From contig JAGVSM010003498.1 of assembly GCA_022494885.1 (NCBI GenBank), positions 124,001 through 188,000 on the forward strand: a stretch of 64,000 nucleotides of DNA. The letters are read 5' to 3'. Within the stretch, counting starts at the first letter, position 1; every line of letters starts with the position of its first letter. The notes below the pieces were generated by a model. It did no database searches. It was not told the DNA's origin and saw only the letters and a program-made list of their open reading frames with translations. A program made the position numbers and the translations under genes. Positions 22,832 through 33,649 of this stretch are shown piece after piece. The DNA comes from Micrasema longulum. Lineage: Eukaryota > Arthropoda > Insecta > Trichoptera > Brachycentridae.

Positions 22832-23305
22832 ACAATGTTTGAGTATGTCCAAATACTTGCAGACTGACTGGATTTCCTCCCTAGGGAGTTATTCATTTTT
22901 AAATTTATTTCAACAGAGAGGGAAAACATTTTTGAGAAGGGAATATGGAAATCTAGGCATTTACAAGGCTTATGACCTGTCATTGGCTGGTTAAAGTGGC
23001 TACTTTACACACTGTGTAACATTCACCATATTTACCATGTTTGAACATCCACATTTCCTCAACTCTTCCATCTGTTGACTTTTGTGAAGTAAAAGAGCTG
23101 AAACCTTTATCACATGGGTGAGATTCACCCGGCTGAACCAAATCACCTACTTGACAACGCTTGTAGGAAATATGGTGAATGTTACACAGTTTGTAAAGTG
23201 GCCACTTAAATCAGCTGATGACAGGTCATAAGCCCTGTAAATGCCTAAACTTCCATATTCCCTTCTCAAAAATGTTTTCCCTCTCTGTTGAAATAAATTT
23301 AAAAA
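22832..23305 (+). mobile_element. Family A2 copy with inverted 5' part and 11-bp TSD
   Basis: Flanked by TTGAATACTTA at 22821-22831 and 23306-23316. A long minus-oriented arm starts ACAATGTTTGAGTATGTCC and runs to about 23160, where a plus arm (GGAAATATGGTGAATG onward) begins and ends CTCTCTGTTGAAATAAATTT. The arms are mutually complementary over about 140 bp, so the copy can fold back. Confidence 0.85.
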
Positions 23306-23610
23306 TTGAATACTTAGTTCTCAGCTATATCCTCAAACGACTCGCGTAAATGAGACATCACAAAATCAGCGTTGACAACTCTACCGATTCTGGGAGCAAT
23401 CTACCGATCTGCCGAATTCGATGGTAATTCTACCGATACGACCCTTGACTAACTGAAAAAAAAACGATGTAACTAAAAGTATTGCCTTTCATAGAAATGC
23501 TGGATAAAATCAATATACCTAGGAATTACTTATATTTTATTTAAATGTATGTCATATAAAACATTTAAGTTTGTAAGTAAAATTCTTGATGGAAGTTCAT
23601 TGTAATTTAT

Positions 23611-24000
23611 TATATAAATAAAAGACAAGTGAAACTTTAATTAACAAATTTTATAATATCCAGTGACCGGTTTCATCGATTTCGTGTCATCTCGAGACTG
23701 ATATCTTTATTAACGAGTTCAATATTTTTATACAAAACAGAGGTAAGGATAGATAGTTCAAAATTATATAAAAGTAAATCAAATAAAGTTATTTTTATCT
23801 TAAGGATCATTACCTACATTTTTTAGGGTAACTAATGAATTGATATAATTTTATTTTATTGATTTTAAGTATTTTAAACTAAATTTGAACTCCTTAATAA
23901 AGATACCAGTCTCGAAGATGTCGCGAAAGCGATGAAACCGGTCACTGGATATTCCAAATTTGTGGATTAAAGTATCACTCGTCTTTTATTTATAAAATAT
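23611..24000. mobile_element. Foldback MITE (MITE-3) with ~112-bp inverted arms
   Basis: Left arm 23611-23722 and right arm 23887-24000 are imperfect complements: TATAAATAAAAGAC, ATATCCAGTGACCGGTTTCA, GAGACTG, TATCTTTATTAA. The interior is AT-rich with no ORF. The right arm reads CTCGAAGATG-TCGCGAAAGCGA-TGAAACCGGTCAC, a hammerhead-like core with one extra base, and the left arm supplies a GTGACCGGTT strand able to pair with CCGGTCAC. No TSD could be fixed because the flanks are AT-rich. Confidence 0.8.
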
Positions 24001-25904
24001 GTCTTATAAGCTAACTCGTTTTTGAGGTTATGATGTTGAGATTGTTTCATACGTTGGTTTAAAGTTAGATAATTTAATTTCTGGATAGTTTCGATCAGTA
24101 GATTTACTTACTTCATTGCCATAACAGTATTTAACTTAGTAACTAAGTGAAACTAATACATGGTCAACCGTCCCTTAAAAGTTAAGTGAAATTGGTGAGT
24201 TCTCAAGTTTTGCTATTGTGTCACGTGATCCCGCTGGGTTCTAAGGAATCGTCTATAAATTATACAATACGCCAGGGACTGGGTATAAGGGGAATGATTA
24301 CACTCTGATTGCCCGAGTCATTGAAGTGTCAGATCAGTGGGGATCTGAATCTAGGTGTACGAGGGAGGGGGCGAGAAGAGACGGAGGAAGGCGGAGAGGA
24401 GACACACTACCGTGCTAGATCTCACTACTAACTGGAGAAGTCGAATTGAAAGAACTGACAGACAAATCTTAATCGATGATCGATCGATTGTTGTAAAAAG
24501 GCTAAGGTTCAGATCATCGTTTGGTCAGACAACACACATAATATATCATCATTATTTATTAAGCGACATTTTTGATATATTTTTTTCTCACTGGCGTAAT
24601 TTTATGAACAATAGAAAAATGGTTATGTCAGAATTTAAAGAATCGACAATCATGTTTTTCACTTGACCCAACATACACAATATATATATTGTATTTATTG
24701 ATGAATTCGGGAGATCACTAAAAATGTAACAAATATTATTTAAAAAAAAAAAAATTTGAATCCAAAAAATGCTACTAATATGTAAGAAAAAATAAACAGA
24801 AATATCAAAATTAAAACAAAAGGTTAGAAAACATGTGTTAATTAACTTTTAAATGGAATATATGTACATTCTTAGATTATTAGAGTACACATAAGAATAT
24901 GTTTATGTATGCCCTATTTCAAGATTATAAATAAATCTTTTAAACATAAAAGGCAATTTTCGTATGAGTGTTCTCGATAGACTGAATAACAATTACTGGA
25001 CCGATTTACGTGCGTGGGTTTTAGCGAAATGTAGATCTTTGCCATGAGCATAATTATAGCTTTTAAAAAGCGCTCAAGTTAGGAGCGTAAACGTTTCATT
25101 GTTCGCCAAGACTGCGTTTTCCGAGAATGCATATTTATAAAAAAAATGAAAAATCATGCATTAAAATAAGTTTGTTTTTGAATGTTTACAAACAGCACTT
25201 GTTTTTTACGGATCCTAATCAGATTATTTCTTTAAATTCCTTATAATTTCTACCCATTTTTTTCTGTTTACTGGATTTTTGGTAATACTAACATAATATT
25301 AACTGACATTCAATACATTTTTGAAAAATCCGATTCCTAAATAAAGTGCATCTCTGTTGGGGAGAAAAGCAAAGTTTGACATGTGCAAAAGGAATTCTAT
25401 ATTTGAAAATAAATTATTTAAAGTTTTGGAATTCAACCATAAATAAGTACCGGGCACCTACTTAAATTCAATATTTGAAAATGAATTATTTTAAGTTCTG
25501 GAATTCAATCATAAACAAGTACCTAGGTACCAAGGTATCTACTTACCAATAATCACCATTTTTTTTATGTTTATCCGAATGGTTTTTATACGCTTTCAAG
25601 ACACAATCGGGCATTTTGGTTTTAAATTAAATGTCAAGATCACGTCAAAATCCGGCGGGCGGTTGAAAAACTACTAAATATGTTTAGGATAGGACTGAGC
25701 GTTTGGACACGAGTCATACTTTAAGAGGGTTCCGGGTGCGTCTATGTGCATTAGTAGGTCGATGGTTTTATCAAGGAACACTGAACCTGATTACATAAAA
25801 GCATTATAAAGTAAAGTATACTTAATAATGTTAAATTTTAAGAGGAAACACAGTCCGATTTTTCTTCACACAAACGTTTTATTTTTTTTTGATAATATGT
25901 CTAA
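24001..25904. other. Unassigned DNA
   Basis: No supported gene. The frame 24355-24666 starts in a purine-rich patch and is not convincing. 25400-25530 holds a duplicated ATATTTGAAAAT / GGAATTCAA block about 70 bp apart. Confidence 0.4.
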
Positions 25905-26035
25905 AAAAATAACGAAATCGGTCCAGTTTTAAGGTGCCGAAAACGGGATAGCTAAACGTCGATTTTGTCTTTTCTAACAAAAGGAAAAAGTCCGACATGC
26001 AGTTGTGTTTTTTGCAAAAACCGAAACCCAAAATC
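25905..26035 (+). repeat. Repeat D, copy 3 (partial)
   Basis: AATAACGAAATCGGTCCAGT, AACGTCGATTTT and AAGTCCGACATGCAGTTG parallel copy 2. The GAGAGAGTGAC box is lost. Confidence 0.6.
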
Positions 26036-27011
26036 AATTATGTATTTATACGGACATATCTAATTTAAACTAAATACAATCATTGATATCAAACTTTCGA
26101 TTGTGTTCCTTTAATCTATACACGAGTATGTACTCAAATCTAGCAATAGCAAAGCATTGCCGGGTTTAGCTCGTGAATAATAAAAAGCAGATAAAAAAGG
26201 TGAGCAAATTTTTAAATGTTGTAACCGGGGTACCCGTATTTAAGATTAAACCAAAAACAACACCGCAGATATTAATTTTTTGTTTATATTTTGTTTTCTT
26301 ATTTATTTTTTGTAAAAGTTTATGAAAAGGTATATGGAAAGATATATTGACAAAAGAGATGATAAAAAAATAACATTATTTCACGATAATTAAAACGGTT
26401 TTCTTCAGCATGCTATTCATTGCATTTATAAATTCACCGTGAATTGTATGCTAATGCTAATTAATCCATTTCTTGTCTTCAGGGTTACATCGCTTGAGAA
26501 CTCGCGAATCGGCCATGCTCTATCTCGGTATGCCATCAATCATCAGATCAGGGTTTCCCGGGGCCGCTAATGGCGTGAAACAATCACGAGAGAGCCATGG
26601 AAGGGCGGGAGAGCTTGCAATTAGGGACTGAGATGTCAGTCTATTGCTAAACCCCGTGAAAAACTTTTTTCAGATAGAAGTTATTTGATATAAAGATACC
26701 CATGTATTAAAATTGTTTTTTTTTTTAAATTTTAATACCATTATTTTTAAGCATTCAAAATTCGCGTACTATATCGCTGCAATAGAAAATGTCAATTATT
26801 AAAACTTTATTTTAGAAACACCCTTTATAACATATTACATTGTATCCAAGGAAACAGTTATTTGGTATTATTGTTAAAGTTTTTTCGGGCCTTTTGTTTG
26901 AAATTGTCTTTTTTTTATTGATTTATGTTTTAATTTCTTTTATAATTTTATTTTGGTTTCATTTATAAACTATATCGTTATATTTCTTTTCTATTTATTA
27001 TCTAATTAATA
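26036..27011. other. Unassigned DNA
   Basis: No supported gene. 26480-26640 is GC-richer (for example GGGTTTCCCGGGGCCGCTAA) and could be a conserved non-coding or decayed exon segment; no long frame supports coding. Confidence 0.4.
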
Positions 27012-27530
27012 ATTAACAAATTGCAAAAGATAAAGAAAACATTTTAAAGAACTGAATATGAAAATCTAGACATTTGAAGGACTTTTATTTATTTATTTAT
27101 ACTTTATTAAGTTAGTTCATAACATCTTAATAACTAATATAAACTTTTAATAACATTACAATTTTTTTTATCAAAATTTCTTAATAACATATTTTTTCAA
27201 ATTAATTTTAAATATTTCTATCTTCTCTATCTCCTTTATTTCTTCAGGTAACTCATTGTACAGCTTCAATCCCTTGTACAATGAGTTTTGAGATTCTGTT
27301 TTTCTCCTCATTGGTAATCTTATCTTTTTTTATACCTTGTTTCATATGTATGACATTGTTGGATAAATTTTATTATTGTTTTTATTTTATTCATCCCGTT
27401 AATTGTTTTATATATAAAAATTGCAACATTATATTTTTGACCTCTCTCATTGGCTGGTTTAAATTACCACTTTGCACACTGTGTAAAATTCACCATATTT
27501 CATCCATTCTTCCATCTGCTGCCCTTTGAG
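27012..27530 (-). repeat. Family A copy split by a LINE
   Basis: Minus orientation: terminus side ATTAACAAATTGCAAAAG, then AACATTTTAAAGAACTGAAT and AATCTAGACATTTGAAGGAC; after the LINE insert, CTCATTGGCTGGTTTAAA, CACACTGTGTAAAATTCACC and TTCTTCCATCTGCTG. The flanks CTAATTAAT (about 27002) and CTAATGAAT (about 27532) could be a TSD with one mismatch. Confidence 0.75.
27088..27432 (-). pseudogene. LINE 3' fragment inserted in family A
   Basis: Minus-strand translation gives RLPMRRKTESQNSLYKGLKL then YNELPEEIKEIEKIEIFK, matching the C-terminus of the 18770-19915 LINE (RIRLPLKKKTKSQNKELY / MPESMK). A/T-rich 3' UTR with TTATTTATTTAT at 27088-27100. Frameshifts are present. It interrupts the family A block between GAAGGACTT and CTCATTGGC. 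Confidence 0.75.
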
Positions 27531-27540
27531 AACTAATGAA

Positions 27541-27745
27541 TCGGGTTGTGGTCCTGTGGCTAGTGTCTCGGACTCACGGACCAAAGGTCCGTGGTTCGAA
27601 TCCCACTCTACCCCAACTCGATTCCCATTTTCCAATAGTGAGTTATTTACAACTCGTACAAAATGGCCCTCAAAATTAAATATTTGGGTAAATCATAAGA
27701 GCGCCAAAATTTTTTTTTATTTAAAAAAAAAAAAAAAAAAATTAT
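27541..27745 (+). mobile_element. SINE-2, complete
   Basis: tRNA-like head GTGGTCCTGTGGCTAGTGTC (A box), GGACCAAAGGTCC anticodon-arm-like stem, GTGGTTCGAATCCCACTC (B box). The body carries CGATTCCCATTTTCC, AGTGAGTTATTTACAACTCG, AAAATGGCCCTC and AAATATTTGGGTAAATC, with a poly-A tail at 27718-27740. The 56393 copy is nearly the same sequence, suggesting recent activity. Lies directly at the edge of the family A copy. Confidence 0.9.
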
Positions 27746-28439
27746 TTAGATGAACCTATTTTATGATCATGAAGAGAATTGCTTACTCATTTATTATAAA
27801 TTCAAGTTCTACGGTAGGTATGAAGGTTTTGTGGAAGGACCTAATCGTTCTGGGTTTACAGTAAAAGTAATTTTACATACATGATTCACTTTTATTGTGT
27901 ATCTCTTCGATTATTGGTATTTATTTAAAAAAGAATAACATCAATAACACAAAAACATAACATCAATTGATAGGATAGGTATAAAAAAATATAAAGGTTT
28001 TACAGGTAATTTATACTAATACATTTCTGAGAATTAACACGATATACTTCAATATAAGTAATTTGGTAAAACGGTTTATATAAAAATAGTTTTTAATTCA
28101 ATTTCATGAATTTGGTAGAACTATCCAACTTTGTAACGTGCACCTTTGTCATTACTTAGATACATGTCAACTCGGAGATAAAGCTGCAGAATACAGCTTT
28201 AAGGATCATTTTCGTAAAAAAATGTAAATACACAGACAGGAATCATAAGCTATGTGATTTGAAACGTTGTTTACTTAAGTAAAATAAAAAAATTACGTTG
28301 GGCAAGTAAAAAAAAAATATATGTTAATGCCCCGCTAAACAAATAATGTCGATTTTCCGGTGTCTTTTTTAAACCATTTTATGAATATTTGTATAGCCGA
28401 ATGCTTCTTTATAAATAGTGGGATTAAACATTAAAGGAG
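27746..28439. other. Unassigned AT-rich DNA
   Basis: No supported gene or repeat. Confidence 0.45.
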
Positions 28440-29275
28440 TTTAAGTAGATTAACTGATGTTTTAACATAGATGGTGAATTCTTTAAAAATGTCATATGGA
28501 AGTCTAGGCTTCTGCAGGTTTATCAAGAATTTAAGTTTGTTTTCATTACGAAATTCAACGAATTAAATAATGAAAGAAATGTGAGTGTTTACGTATAAAC
28601 ATTATTTCTTCAGAATTCATAATGGAACAAAATGACTCGCCTACAATCTGTATTGAATGCCGCAGCGAGACTTATTTTCGGAATCTCTAAGTTCAGTCAT
28701 ATCACTCCACTACTTCGGGAACTCCACTGGCTACGTTTTCCACAGAGGGTCAAATACAAACTCTGTTGGCTTATGTATAAGTCACTGCACAGCTCTGCTC
28801 CGGAATATCTAAGGGAGCTATGCATTCCAGATGAACTAGCTGACAGGCGTCTAACGCTTAGATCAGCTACGTCCACGGCGAGAGGAAAAGTTATTATACC
28901 TCTACGCAAACAGCGCACTAAATTTAGTGAACGCGCATTTGCGGTCGCAGGCCCTGTGGCATGGAATGCTCTCCCAACAGAAGTGCGAGGCTGTGAAAGT
29001 AAAGTAATGTTTCGGAAAAAGCTTAAAACCCACATGTTCTCTAAATCATTTGAATACAATCCGTAGCATGTGACAACAAAATAAATTATGTAATTAAATT
29101 ACAAATTTAAAAGAATCACTATGTAAAGCGCCTTTGAGGTATTTTGTTACGAAAATGGCGCTATATAAGTTATCCATTATAATAATAATAATAATAATTA
29201 CACACTGTGTTTACAAGTCAAATTCTGTCAATGTTTAAATATCCATATTTATTTATTTGTTGCATCTGTTATTAT
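28440..29275 (-). repeat. Family A remnants around an L2 insertion
   Basis: 28485-28520 (ATATGGAAGTCTAGGCTTCT) and 29199-29275 (ACACTGTGTTTACAAG, GTTTAAATATCCATATTT) are minus-oriented family A blocks in the right order on either side of the L2 fragment. Heavily decayed. Confidence 0.5.
28626..29199 (+). pseudogene. L2/CR1 LINE 3' fragment, young
   Basis: Starts at AACAAAATGACTCGCC and is nearly identical to 16772-17198: the C-terminal domain (MTRLQSVLNAAARLIFGISK ... AVAGPVAWNALPTEVRG) with an open frame of 144 codons. The 3' UTR has the AAAGCGCC / GGCGCTATATAAG hairpin and an (ATA)n tail at 29182-29199. 5' truncation during insertion is typical of LINEs. Confidence 0.9.
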
Positions 29276-29281
29276 GACATT

Positions 29282-29520
29282 TTTTTATTTTTTATTTTTT
29301 TTATTTGAAAATTTATTTATAAACCCTTACGGATTATTACATTCATATTACATAAAATAATATATACATTTTTCATTTATACTCTGTTGTTCAAGATAAT
29401 ATTTTTTACATCTTTTGAAAAGTTTGTCTGAGTCTTTTGTTTAGTTTTGTCTGGTAGTTTATTGTATAATTTCAGTCCCTGGTTCATTAGTCTTGATTGT
29501 CCTTGTCTTGTTTTAGAAAG
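29282..29520 (-). pseudogene. LINE 3' fragment
   Basis: Minus strand reads SKTRQGQSRLMNQGLKLYNK then LPDKTKQKTQTNFSKDVKN, parallel to the C-terminus of the 18770-19915 LINE but a different subfamily. A T-rich (minus A-rich) tail is at 29280-29310. Confidence 0.65.
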
Positions 29521-30537
29521 TTTATTTCAACCTATAGGCGAAGCCCGAAAATTCAATTAATTTTGTAAAATTCTTCGTTTAATAAATTATTTACATAAAT
29601 ATTTACACATCAGTGCAATATTGTAAATATTTAGAGATACCTGGTTAAAATATTGTTAAAAATAAAATAATTTGATCCAGAAACAAGTTGGATACCATAT
29701 GATTAAAGTACACAATAATCCTACAAATTTAGCAACATCCTTCATTGAATATGGAGGTTTATCATAAAATGATAAACAAAGAAGATGTTAGCGATGGTTT
29801 TGTAAGATAAAACGTGAAATTTAATGGGAATCTAGATAATAATTAAACACCCATCATCGTGGAAACTTATTATTATTTAAATGGTTCGGGTTTGTTATAT
29901 TTTAATATTGTAATTCACCCGTCGGACGAGGAAACCGTTCCGAGTGAGGTAAGCCTAAACATGTCTTTAGATCTTCATTGTTCTTCAATGGCTGCCAAGC
30001 TAATGTTGCTGGCACTAATCGCAGTTACCCTCGTTTTCGTTGAACACAAATAACGCCATTAATGTTTACAAGACATTTTGGAAAAGGCCCAAATACGCAA
30101 GATGGCGGCTCGATTGTTTGGCATTATCTCTAGATGCTCTTAATGTCCAATGCATGAATAATTCGAAGCCTTCGCTTCACTTAATGGAGACTCGGGCAAC
30201 CGTTAAACTTCTGAGATATAATTGCTACTGTTGCAAAAGGAAAATCATTAATACATCTCTTAAATCCGTGTATGTCACAATTGAATATCTTGATATTTAA
30301 AATACTTTGAATTTAGTTGCGAGCATCATTAAAACTACGTTTACAATGTTTGTGTTATGACCCGAATATTTCAATGAGGTAAATATTTTACGAGGTTAGC
30401 CCCTCTCTATTCTCTACCATAAACTGATAATGATTAATCCTGCGTAAAATCTTTACCAGTACTGTCGTTCAAACATGTATAGTAAATCATGAACTTAAAA
30501 AATTCATAAATAATAATTTCATCATTTCATTTCATCA
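29521..30537. other. Unassigned DNA with a YY1/Pho-like word
   Basis: No supported gene. AAGATGGCGGC at 30099-30109 matches the YY1/Pho consensus. A donor-like GAG|GTAAGCC at about 29946-29955 has no convincing exon attached. Confidence 0.4.
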
Positions 30538-31390
30538 TTTATTTATTCATATATATGTACATTACAAAATAAAATATCTAAAATCATACATATAGAAATA
30601 ATTAGGTAAAATTAGGTATATATATATATAAAAAACACATTAGGATACATAATATCCAAATAATAATATCTTAAAAAAGTAAGAGAATCTTGTAACGAAA
30701 AACTCCTTCAGAGACGTGAAAAATGTCAATGTCCAAAGTGATATTGTTCAACATAGAGATAGCCCTTCCAACCGGCATAACCATTGGCAGGTTGGTCCTG
30801 TATATTGGAATGTGAAACAGTCTATGTTGACGCTGTCTAAGGTAATTATCAGGAACATAAAAGCTAATGCTCCGCATAATTTCAGGGTTGTCAATAATAC
30901 CGCGCAACAATCGAAAGAAGTGCGTTGTTAAATACACATTCCTTCTAGTCTTCAAACTGCTGTAACCGAGCATACCCTGGAGAAACTCAGTGGGATAAAG
31001 CCATGGATAATATCCGCACTCCCTCATGTAGAGAAACCGAAGAAATTTCTTCTGAACCCTCTCCACCATAAGAGAGTACTTCAACTCACACGGTCCCCAA
31101 ATCATCGAGCCACTCTCGAGTCTACTTCGCACCAACGAGTTATAAAGAATTCTCAGTACTCGTGTACTACCAAAAACCCTAGCAGTACGCAAGACGAATC
31201 CTAACATCTTCAATGAACTACTACAAACTGTTTCGATCTGATCATGAAATGTCAGGGAACTCACAAAAGTGATGCCTAGATCTTTAACCTTCGCAATCCG
31301 CATAAGATTCTGGTCATTCATTCTATAGCGGAAGAATAGCGTTTTGTGGGCCCTGGTGAAAGACATAACCGAGCATAACAACGTTTCTGT
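30538..31390 (-). pseudogene. Jockey-like LINE C-terminal half
   Basis: Minus frame 30671-31435; real homology starts near CSVMSFTRAHKTLFF. Motifs: VKDLGITFVSSLTFHDQIE, MLGFVLRTAR, ILYNSLVRSRLESGSMIWGP, YSLMVERVQKKFLRFLYMRE, YPTEFLQGMLGYSSLKTRRN, FHIPIYRTNLPMVMPVGRAI and DIDIF before the stop. These are the post-YADD thumb and C-terminal region of Jockey-clade elements. 5'-truncated, so no palm catalytic residues. The frame is intact over 240+ codons, suggesting modest age. It abuts a foldback MITE at its 5' end. Confidence 0.85.
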
Positions 31391-31829
31391 AAGCTGCAAG
31401 GAAACGTAGAAAAAAGGGTAGTAAATGGGGATCAAGTTTAATTTATTTATTGTGTAAACAGTATGTTGAGGTCGAAGTACATATTAAAAATTGTAAAGGC
31501 ATCCAAAATAAAATATTTCCATTGGATAAAATTTTACTTTTACTTTTTTTAAATACATACAAGACCGTATAATGTTTATAGAGGGCGTAATAAGTTTTTT
31601 TTCAGTTTGATAATGTCCTAAAAAGACGAAACGCGTCACATTGCATACACTCTTGCATATATCTATGTATAGGAAATAAAAATAGAATTTAATCCAATGA
31701 AAGTATTTTATTTTGCATACCTAACTAAATTTTAGCATAGAATTCGACCAAAAAATACTGTACACACAATAAATAAATAAAATTTGATGCCCCATTTACG
31801 ACCTTTCTTTCTACGTCTCCTTGCAACTT
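31391..31829. mobile_element. Foldback MITE (MITE-4) with ~145-bp arms
   Basis: Left arm 31391-31535 and right arm 31690-31829 are complementary: GCTGCAAGGAAACGTAGAAA, GTAAATGGGG, TTTATTTATTGTGT, AATAAAATA and CATTGGAT blocks recur inverted. The loop holds TAAAAAGACGAAACGCGTCAC (about 31620-31641), a stem-II-less echo of the CTGA-GA...GAAACG motif seen elsewhere. No ORF. Confidence 0.75.
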
Positions 31830-32100
31830 GAAACTTTGATGAAGTATATCGCACCATACCCCTATCATAACCAAGAAGATATCAGTGCCCGAGTATAGAT
31901 ATTTAAATTCGAGATATCTTAAGATATCTTAAAGCCATAATAAATAAACGAACCTAGGTACTTTTGTAAAATTTAAGTGATCTATTTTGAACGAAGTTCA
32001 ATGTACAGAGTAGTAGTTTTTTCCTGTGCTCGAGTGCACTCATAAAATGTTTCGGGATATCGGGATGGTATTATCCGGAATCACTTATCCTGTGCACTTG
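31830..32100. other. Unassigned DNA
   Basis: No supported gene. Contains a small GATATCTTAAGATATC palindrome near 31913-31930. Confidence 0.45.
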
Positions 32101-32161
32101 CTCGCCCGCGTGATCAGTGATCATGACACGTGGTCTGGTGATCCGCCACGTGTCGGGCGAG
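32101..32161. promoter_or_regulatory. Nested hairpin with two CACGTG E-boxes
   Basis: CTCGCCCG (32101-32108) pairs with CGGGCGAG (32154-32161), and GACACGTGG (32125-32133) pairs with CCACGTGTC (32146-32154). Each inner arm contains CACGTG (32127-32132 and 32147-32152), the canonical bHLH E-box. GC-rich island in AT-rich DNA. Regulatory function is inferred from the motif only. Confidence 0.4.
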
Positions 32162-32435
32162 TGCCAGCATCAGTAGGGAGGTTTGTACCGAATAATCCAT
32201 CCTCGTAATGAAGGTCATAGTTAAAATGGCAAGTGGATTTCGGAGAAGATACATTTAGGTAGGCGGTGTAAAATTTTGAATATTCGTATTTTTAAAACGT
32301 CTAAAACGGAAGGGTGTCTGACATGAAAGGGGAAAAATTTTCTACAACTGAACAGCTTTTATAGAAAAAGAGGGTGTACCCTTAATAAGACATAATATAG
32401 CAACGACTGCGACACGGTACAAATCCTAATTACAT

Positions 32436-32501
32436 GACGTAACACTTTCATGAAAATCATCAAGCCTGATGATGGACGCTGTAATGCGGTCCGAAACGTC
32501 G
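32436..32501 (+). ncRNA. Hammerhead-ribozyme-like motif (best candidate)
   Basis: GACGT then A (32436-32441) precedes an imperfect hairpin (CTTTCATGA / TCATCAAG), CTGATGA (32466-32472), stem II GGACGC/GCGGTCC with loop TGTAAT, GAAA (32493-32496) and CGTC (32497-32500). GACG pairs with CGTC as stem III, leaving a GUA cleavage triplet. That is the type III order of elements. Weakness: stem I pairs poorly at the junction. Likely a relic of a Penelope-like or ribozyme-bearing retroelement. Confidence 0.5.
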
Positions 32502-33096
32502 GAAAAGAATGCAAACGATACACGACAAGAAAAAATAATTAAATACATTTAAAAACATAGGAAATCATCGAAACGAATTGTGTCAGTGGCAAATGTAGGT
32601 ATTACATTTGATAAGGAAATCTGAGGCAAACGATTCCATCCCTTGATTATCTTTTTAAAGCTTAGGTGTAAGAGTAGCTACATTTAGATTAGAATTTTAA
32701 AATGTTATTTGCGTGCCGCGATACATATGTTTTAACCGCAGAATTAAAGTAAAATATATCAGAGCTTCAATCCTTAACTTGAAAAAAAACTGTGATAGTG
32801 ATCAATGTATCTACATAATTTCTACCGCGTTAATGACTAGTTCTAAACTGCTTGCTGGCGGCTTCCGATCTTTGATTTTTATATCGATAATACAGAGTTA
32901 TTTAAATTTATTTGCGGTTTTATTATAACAGAAATAGATTGCTAATCTTCCTATACCTAGGTGTCGCTACTATGATTGAATCAATCAATGTTTTACATAA
33001 AAGCAGTCGTAAGCGACTACAAATGTGCATAATCAAAGACCTTTATTGATAATAATTATTATACTGGTATAGTTTTACGTACGTACGAGTATATGT
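32502..33096. other. Unassigned DNA
   Basis: No supported gene; the frame 32713-32928 has no recognised domain. Confidence 0.45.
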
Positions 33097-33105
33097 AAGT
33101 AAAAT

Positions 33106-33557
33106 GTCAACACAGTACAACAGAGATGAAGAACATTTAAGAGAAGGTAATATATAAGTCTAGGCATCTACAGGGCTTATGACCTGTCAATGGCTGGTTT
33201 AAGTGGCCACTTTACACACTGTGTAACATTCACCATTCTGCCTATATTTGAACATCTATATTCCTTCAATTCTTTCCTCTGTTGATGTTTGTGAAGTTGT
33301 TTGTTAAGTTTCAGCTCTTTAAATTGAAGGAATATAAATGTTTAAATATAGGCAGAATGGTGAATGTTACACAGTGTGTAAAGTAGCCACTTAAACCAGC
33401 CATTGACAGGTCACAAGCCCTGTAGATGCCTACACTTCTATATTACCTTATCTTAAATGTTCTTCATCTCTGTTGTAATGTGTTGATGTAAACAGCTCCC
33501 CAGGGAGTTGAATCCAGTTCTTGTCTACAAAAATTTGGACTAACTGAAAATATTGTT
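33106..33557 (-). mobile_element. Family A palindromic copy with 9-bp TSD
   Basis: Flanked by AAGTAAAAT at 33097-33105 and 33558-33566. The conserved terminus is at the left (complement of CTCTGTTGTACTGTGTTGAC). A minus arm (to about 33300) is followed by a plus arm that repeats the same ~165 bp in reverse (GCCACTTAAACCAGCC, CTGTAGATGCC, GTTCTTCATCTCTGTTG) and then runs on through AACAGCTCCCCAGGG to GAAAATATTG. The whole copy can form a long hairpin. Confidence 0.9.
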
Positions 33558-33649
33558 AAGTAAAATATATTTTCAACGATAGTTTGCGATTGTCGAAATG
33601 TTTATAAACCCAGTAGGGAATTATTAAAAAATACAGATTACTACACATA

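Noticed and set aside
24355..24666. 103-codon ORF with a basic N-terminus and an upstream TATA-like word
   Set aside because: Purine-rich low-complexity start; the TATA-like and Inr-like words are about 50 bp apart, too far for a core promoter.
27541..27612. tRNA gene on the plus strand
   Set aside because: A and B boxes are present but the same head recurs with a shared non-tRNA body at 5116, 51995 and 56393 and the acceptor stem is poor: it is SINE-2.
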